In this document: one piece after another, positions 59,004 through 64,000 of the stretch | How the letters are laid out: each line of letters starts with the position of its first letter | Numbering within the stretch: the stretch's first letter is position 1 | DNA from: Aquilaria yunnanensis | Taxonomy: Eukaryota; Streptophyta; Magnoliopsida; Malvales; Thymelaeaceae | Length of the DNA: 64,000 bases | Assembly: GCA_039654915.1 (NCBI GenBank) | Contig: CM077594.1 | Span: 11,312,001-11,376,000, forward strand | Direction of reading: 5' to 3' | Translations under genes and position numbers: made by a program | Notes under the pieces: generated by a model | Databases searched by the model: none | Seen by the model: the letters and a program-made list of their open reading frames with translations, nothing else | Told to the model about the DNA's origin: nothing

Positions 59004-59943
59004 TAGGGGTGATCACTATTCGGTTAAAACCAAAAAAACCAAAAAATCGAAAAAAATTAGAAATTCGGTTTGGTTAATTCGGTTTTCGGTTCGGTTTCGG
59101 TTGAAACCGAATAGAGAGAATATCGGTTTCGGTTTGGTTTCGGTTATGAGTATCGGTTATTTCGGTAACCGAAAAAACTGAAATTTCTTTATGTCATATT
59201 TGAGGTTTTGGTGGGCCAGATGACAAATTTAAAAAAGGAGGGTTTGATTGGAAGGTGGGTAGAAGATTGATGGCTGTTTTAGGGTTTTGTCATCACAAGT
59301 TCATCGGACCTCCTCCGTCGCTCCGCTCACCGCTCGACTCCGTACTACCTCCTACGGCCTCGCCTCCGCCCTTCCCCCCACCGCCTGCACTCACCCTCCA
59401 CTCCCCTCCCCCCTTGCCCCCGCCGTCTGGCCTCGCCTCCGCCCTAGCCCCCTCCATCTACCCTCGCCCTCCAAGCCTCCACTCTCCGGCGCCCTCGCCT
59501 CCGCTCCCCAGCGCCCTCGCCTCCACTCCCCCGCCATCGGCCCTCGCTTCCGTCCTCACCCCCGCCGTCAGCCCTCTGCTCCTAAACCAAGAAGATTCCG
59601 ATGAGAAAACGCCGGCGCCGGCCAAGGAGAAGACGTCTGGTCACGCTCACACCGACGACCGAACTTCATAACTCTTGGCTAAACCCCAAACTGATCCTCT
59701 ATTTCTTTTAAAATAGTCTAACAAGGTATACAAATACTAAAGTTTACATTTTATTCACCAGAGCAGAAAATCAAAGTTAGTATTTCGGTTATTTCGGGTT
59801 GAAACCGAACCGAACTAAAAAATTCGGTTCGGTTTACTTCGGTTCCATCCTTCTATTCGGTTAATTCAGTTTGTTGTAATAAAAAACTGAAAACCGAAAA
59901 TTTCGGTTCGGTTTTAACCGAAAAAACCGAATGATCACCCCTA
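59004..59943. mobile_element. Non-autonomous hAT element carrying a GC-rich segment
   Basis: TIRs TAGGGGTGATCA and TGATCACCCCTA, with a perfect 8-bp duplication ATAGATGG (58996-59003 and 59944-59951). Dense subterminal TTCGGTT/AACCGAA repeats. The core (59255-59671) is strongly GC-rich, unlike anything nearby. Boundaries are confirmed because removing the element restores the TRIM primer site. Confidence 0.87.
59255..59671 (+). CDS. Pro/Ala/Ser-rich open frame inside the hAT element
   Basis: 138 codons, mostly Pro, Ser, Ala and Leu with a short charged C-terminal part (NQEDSDEKTPAPAKEKTSGH). No conserved domain seen. A second frame also stays open over 105 codons (59287-59604), as expected of GC-rich low-complexity DNA, so coding is doubtful. 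It may be a captured host gene 5' region. No promoter or intron evidence. Confidence 0.25.
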   Translation: MGRRLMAVLGFCHHKFIGPPPSLRSPLDSVLPPTASPPPFPPPPALTLHSPPPLPPPSGLASALAPSIYPRPPSLHSPAPSPPLPSALASTPPPSALASVLTPAVSPLLLNQEDSDEKTPAPAKEKTSGHAHTDDRTS

Positions 59944-60119
59944 ATAGATGGTATCAAAGCCGACCGGGGACCACGATGGTGTGGCACAGTGGATATGCAC
60001 ATGCATCGTCTACCGGGATTGATCCTACATTCAAGAAGCTAAGTAGTCAAATTAGAGAGGTTACTTGATCCGGGAACCAAGTAATCCGATTGATCCCAAC
60101 AGGGACATTGGGTACATAA

Positions 60120-60237
60120 GGGATATATAGGCTCAAATTTCAGAACATAAGTACCTAACGCTTATCATTTTCCAAAGAATAGCCTATGTGGTGTGGGCAA
60201 GTGTTTCATTGACCGGTTCTAGACTTGGGTCGTTACA
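60120..60237 (+). repeat. TRIM LTR 4, 5' part deleted
   Basis: Starts at the GGATATATAGGCTC position of the LTR directly after GGTACATAAG of the internal domain, so about 45 bp of LTR start and the purine tract are missing. Ends GGGTCGTTACA. Confidence 0.75.
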
Positions 60238-60843
60238 CCATACAATAAAAAAATTATAAGATAGAGCTAAAAATGTATAAAAAAAACTTAAATTAGTTAA
60301 TTATTCTTCTTATTTAGACCGAGTTAAAAAATAGAAGCAAAAGTCACAATTTATGTGGTTGTAATTTTTATTCCCTTTAATGGATTTTCTAATCACCCAT
60401 AAAATTTAATGTTGCTAAAAATAATGTAAAATGGAGTTAAGTAAGATTTTAATATAATATTTGACCCAAAACTAATTGGTGCTAAAATTTTAAATAATTT
60501 CCATGAACTTGTAGTTTAATGAGGAAGTAATATGGAAAAGGGAAAGTTTTACCTTTTGAAAAAGATTGAAATTATATATTAGAGAACATACTAAGCTAAA
60601 AATTTTAGAAATTTATTTCAAATTTTACGGTTTGTAGTGAAAGTAAAAGCATGAATTTTTAAATTAAACTTAAAGATTTTGGATTGAATGTCAAATAAAG
60701 TCAAAATTGATAAGAACATTCAATGGATATTGTTTGGATTATACTAATAATATGAGGGTAATTTTTCCATTTATGAATCTAAATTTGGTGTGGTGCTCAA
60801 TTACATAAAACTCATTTACTTCCTCTTTATAATAATATAATAG
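60238..60843. other. AT-rich sequence, possible Helitron interior
   Basis: No gene. The last 150 bp resemble 54250-54405, the 5' part of the Helitron, including CTCATTTNCTTCC and the terminal TATAATAATATAATAGA motif. Confidence 0.45.
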
Positions 60844-60844
60844 A
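60700..60844 (-). mobile_element. Second Helitron 5' terminus
   Basis: Minus strand reads A|TCTATTATATTATTATAAAG at 60844, closely matching the Helitron 5' end at 54405. I could not find its own 3' hairpin and CTAG with confidence. Confidence 0.5.
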
Positions 60845-61371
60845 TCGGGTTGTTTTTAATCTACTTTAGCTGATTTCAATTTATGGTAAACCCGTGGTGG
60901 AAAGAAAGATATAGGCCTGAATATGGAAAAGTTTAATTATTACATTTTAAACAAATATTAATATAATACTAAAACAAATAAATCAAAAAAGTCAAATTTA
61001 GATTTTAATTTATCTTGGAAAGTAAAAAATATAAGAAAAAAATAACATCTCTGAAACCCTGAAAATAAGTTCCCAATTATTGTAAATAAGGATGTTGTAG
61101 AAGGTAAAATAAAAAAATTGTGATCATACTAAATTGTAGTTGTCAGAAAAAAGTATAGATTCATAATAAGCAATATTTGGATTGATATACTTGATAGGAC
61201 TTTTCAGAAGTTGCATCACTTAATTTACCATTATTTTAATGACTCTAATGGTGACATCAACTAGATAGATTGATATAGAGGAAATGCCTTTTCCTTTTGC
61301 ACCAATTTGAATCCTGGCTTCAGCATCATTTTGGTTATCTTCATGTGTATCAATGTCAATATCATCCATAT
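60845..61371. other. AT-rich spacer
   Basis: No gene or named repeat recognised. Confidence 0.5.
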
Positions 61372-63910
61372 TGTCGCGGAACGGGGCCCAGTGCCCCATA
61401 ACCTTGTAGGCCTTAGGGATTTATGAATCCCGCTAGTTACTATTGGCTAACTATTACTTGTCAATATAAATTAAACAATTTATATGCAACTAGTTTCTTA
61501 GCCTACTCAGTTTAAGTTATGCATGCTTCTGTCCTGGCAATGCAAACGAATTTTTATAAATCGTAGATTAAAAACATTGCTCGAGCATTTCACTAAAACA
61601 TATATAAAATGTGCCAAGACCTTGAAAATACTGGTTGCTTTAACTACAAGTAACAATTTGTGCATACATTACACCTCTAGCATGCACCCAAAAGTAACAA
61701 GATGGATTTAAATCACAATGTATCCTATTAGAGGCAACTTACTTAGTACACAAAGTACTATGTACAAGAGACAAAAACTACTAACTAAGATCAACTACTT
61801 GAGTCCCACCTTGAGCTATACCAAGCTCCAAGTGTAAACCCTTCACTAGATCTTGTTCTTGTGTACTCTTAGCCTCTACACTGTAAAGGCACAACTTGGT
61901 TAGCACATAACTTATATCACAAGTAACTTAGAATCACTAGGATTCTCAAGAGAAATACCTGCAAAACAGAAAACTTAGGCCTCGACTATCACTTAGTGAT
62001 TAGGCCCGAAGTTAGAACCTGCACAATAAAACTTAAGGGAATGAGTACTTGAAAGTACTCAGTAAGGATCCCTTGAATACCTGCAAGGAAAAATGCAGCA
62101 AACTATGCAAATATGGCAACCAAGCAACCAAGCAAGCAATTCAATCAACAAACAACTCAATCAATCAACAATATATAAGATATGCAATGTATGGATGTAT
62201 GGTATGAAATGCACACAATATATGCACTTGGGACTTTCTGCACTCTAGGTGCCTTAAAACTTTGCCGTGAGCTCAAACAGCGGAGGTACTTGAGATACTG
62301 GCCCTCGTATCCCAGATACTTTGCCTCACTTAAGTCCCACTTATGGGTTCTAGAGTAGGTCGTCCCTATCTCAAACTTACCCGCTTTTACCCTTAACTTA
62401 TTGTACAGGGTAGTCTTCCTATGTGGTTTAACTAGCCAACCCTCAAGGTTTAACTCAGAACACTACTAGTGGCTTGCTTACCAAACCAAATGGTTCGGTT
62501 GGGATCGACTTAGGTTTTTCTCTTCATTGACCATATGTAAATGACGCTCTATACGGCCAATAAAGAGTCTAAAAACCCATTTAAATCCCCTTAATGCTCA
62601 CCTAAAAGCTTAAGCACTATGAATAACTTAGCCACCAAGTCACACTTTTGTTCTTAACCACACAACTTGACTACCTCTTAAATAATGCACAATTCCCGCT
62701 CTAGGAATGAATTCTAGACCCAACCGAGGCTATGGAACGTCTTAGAATAGCCTAGGAATAGAAACCGAGAGTCTAAGTTGCTTTTAAGATGGCCGGAAAG
62801 ATGGCCCAAAATTCCTTAAGGTCACCTCTGGCGCTGCGGCGCCAAAGAGCAAAAGCGCAGCGCCGACGAACAAAACCTTCTGAGTGAAAAATCGCCCCCT
62901 GGCGCCACGGCGCCAGTACACTTACTTCTGGCGCTGCGGCGCCAACGCCGTTTTCTGCGTTGCGCGACAGCTGCGTTCTTGCACTTAAACTACTCAAACT
63001 CTCTCATTTCTAATCCAAATGATTTGGGTCTTGTTCCTAATTCATTCCCACACACAAAACTACCAAACCATGCATTATTTGAGCTTAATTACTTGAACCC
63101 TTACCTCAATTCAGCACAAAAGCAAGCATTGAAACATAGCCTCCTTAGCTCAATTAAGCTTCCTTGAGTTTCACACCTAAATCAAAGTAATTTGGCATCC
63201 AAACCAATCAAACTAAGACCATTTCTAGCTCTAGAAACAACCTAGAATCAATCCAAATGATCCCAAGAAGCTTATCCACGAATTTGAGTTCCAAACTAGC
63301 TTCCAAAGAGCAACTTGAGCTAGAACACCAACAAACAAGCTTGAGGATTCTTTCTAACACCTTGGGCTTCCTTAATTTGATGGAAAATTGCTGGAAAATG
63401 GAAGTTTGGGCAGCCAATTTGGTGAGGGGAAAGGAGCTACGAAATTTGGAGCATGAAAGAAATGGCTAAGGGAAGAAGACTTAGCCAACTTAAACTAACT
63501 CCCCCCCTACTAAGGTAAACTACCCCCTTTCTTGCACTTAAGCCCACAAACTCTCATTTGGTTTAAATAGGTCACTAAACCCTTACTCAAAACCACATTT
63601 CTTTGCTCTAAAGGATGCTTAAAGCTTCTCAAACTTAATTTCCTTGGACACCTTAGCCACTTAAGTTCTAAATGGCTCAAAAAGAACACTTAGTGCCACA
63701 AGTTCTCAAACTCACAAGGATGGTTCTAAAAGCTAGAATAACTAATGGTCTTGATTTAGCTATGCCAAATCACACTTAGGAACTCACTTACTTAATTAAG
63801 CTTACCTTACTTGCTTATCAAAGTGCTAACTTGAGGTACTTAATTTAATAAACACTTAATCAAAGTAAAATACACACTTACTTGATTAATCAACTAGGAG
63901 AGCCGTCACA
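61372..63910 (-). mobile_element. Gypsy-type solo LTR
   Basis: 2539 bp bounded by TGTCGCGGAACGGG and AGCCGTCACA, flanked by CATAT (61367-61371) and CATAG (63911-63915), a 5-bp duplication with one mismatch. No internal domain, primer site or coding frame adjoins it. Size and TGTGACGGCTC start on the minus strand suggest a Del/Tekay-type LTR. Short frames inside are shadows. Confidence 0.65.
62815..62960. repeat. GGCGCTGCGGCGCC palindromic repeats in LTR
   Basis: CTGGCGCTGCGGCGCCAA or CTGGCGCCACGGCGCCAG occurs three times within 150 bp; each is a near-perfect stem. It stands out from the AT-rich remainder. Confidence 0.75.
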
Positions 63911-64000
63911 CATAGTGTATTTCCTACAAATAAAATTTAACACATAAAAACATCCATGTTATAAAATAGAAATTTTGAAGAAAAAATATATAAAGTAATA
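63911..64000. other. Right-edge AT-rich sequence
   Basis: No feature recognised in the last 90 bp. Confidence 0.5.

Larger units (their letters stand above)
58070..60237 (+). mobile_element. Tandem TRIM retrotransposon array (four LTRs, three internal domains)
   Basis: LTR-internal-LTR-internal-LTR-internal-LTR, with a single 5-bp duplication CCATA at the outer ends (58065-58069 and 60238-60242). LTRs start TGTAACA(A/C)CCCCATATCC and end GGTCGTTACA or variants. Each internal domain is about 200 bp, starts with a TGGTATCAGAGCC-type primer site and ends in a purine-rich AAGGGGAGG tract. No coding capacity. Such miniature elements depend on enzymes of other retrotransposons. A hAT is inserted in the third primer site. 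Confidence 0.82.

Noticed and set aside
59287..59604. Second GC-rich frame (105 codons) overlapping the hAT core
   Set aside because: Overlaps a longer frame in the same GC-rich low-complexity segment; both may be chance.

Overview
This 64 kb window is nuclear DNA of a plant, most likely a eudicot. The evidence is an intron-containing leucine-rich-repeat receptor kinase (LRR-RLK) family of subfamily XII type, plant-type Ty1-copia and Ty3-gypsy retrotransposons primed by tRNA-Met or tRNA-Asp, a Helitron, hAT, CACTA and Mutator-like elements, and AT-rich spacers. Genes occupy a small part of the sequence and transposable elements dominate. I found no CRISPR, rRNA or tRNA genes.

Genic backbone. 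Three copies of one LRR-RLK lie on the minus strand. Copy 1 (579-6867) is a wreck, interrupted by a non-autonomous copia element and missing its N-terminal half. Copy 2 (13212-16487) is intact: two exons, 1048 codons. Copy 3 (43593-46839) is complete in layout but carries a 1-nt frameshift just before the transmembrane segment. Copies 2 and 3 sit in a duplicated block about 30 kb apart (about 11.3-17.1 kb and 41.5-47.1 kb). Each block also holds a damaged secreted 8-cysteine, lipid-transfer-like exon pair and an unidentified exon-like fragment. Fragments of a GDSL esterase/lipase gene lie at about 10.3 kb (minus) and 40.8-41.3 kb (plus).

Repeat layout. The upstream region of RLK copy 2 was split by a long solo LTR (17398-30548), which itself holds a Mutator-like element (17629-20770) and a non-autonomous Athila-like gypsy element (21473-29034). 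The empty site survives upstream of copy 1. From 34.2 to 40.6 kb there is a truncated Tekay-like gypsy element beside a truncated copia element whose LTR holds a long-TIR MITE and a hAT element. From 48 kb to the end come minisatellites, a minus-strand Helitron with a 205-bp tandem array (51462-54405), a second Mutator-like element (54456-57713), a tandem TRIM multimer (58070-60237) with a nested hAT (59004-59943), and a gypsy solo LTR (61372-63910).

Most notable. The two Mutator-like insertions have no clear terminal inverted repeats, but share an end architecture: a short perfect or near-perfect hairpin near each end, exactly 21 nt from the right hairpin to the target-site duplication, and 9-10 bp duplications. 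The three RLK paralogs differ at the residue before the catalytic aspartate (Arg, Cys, Tyr), so the only intact copy is an RD kinase in a family that is normally non-RD.
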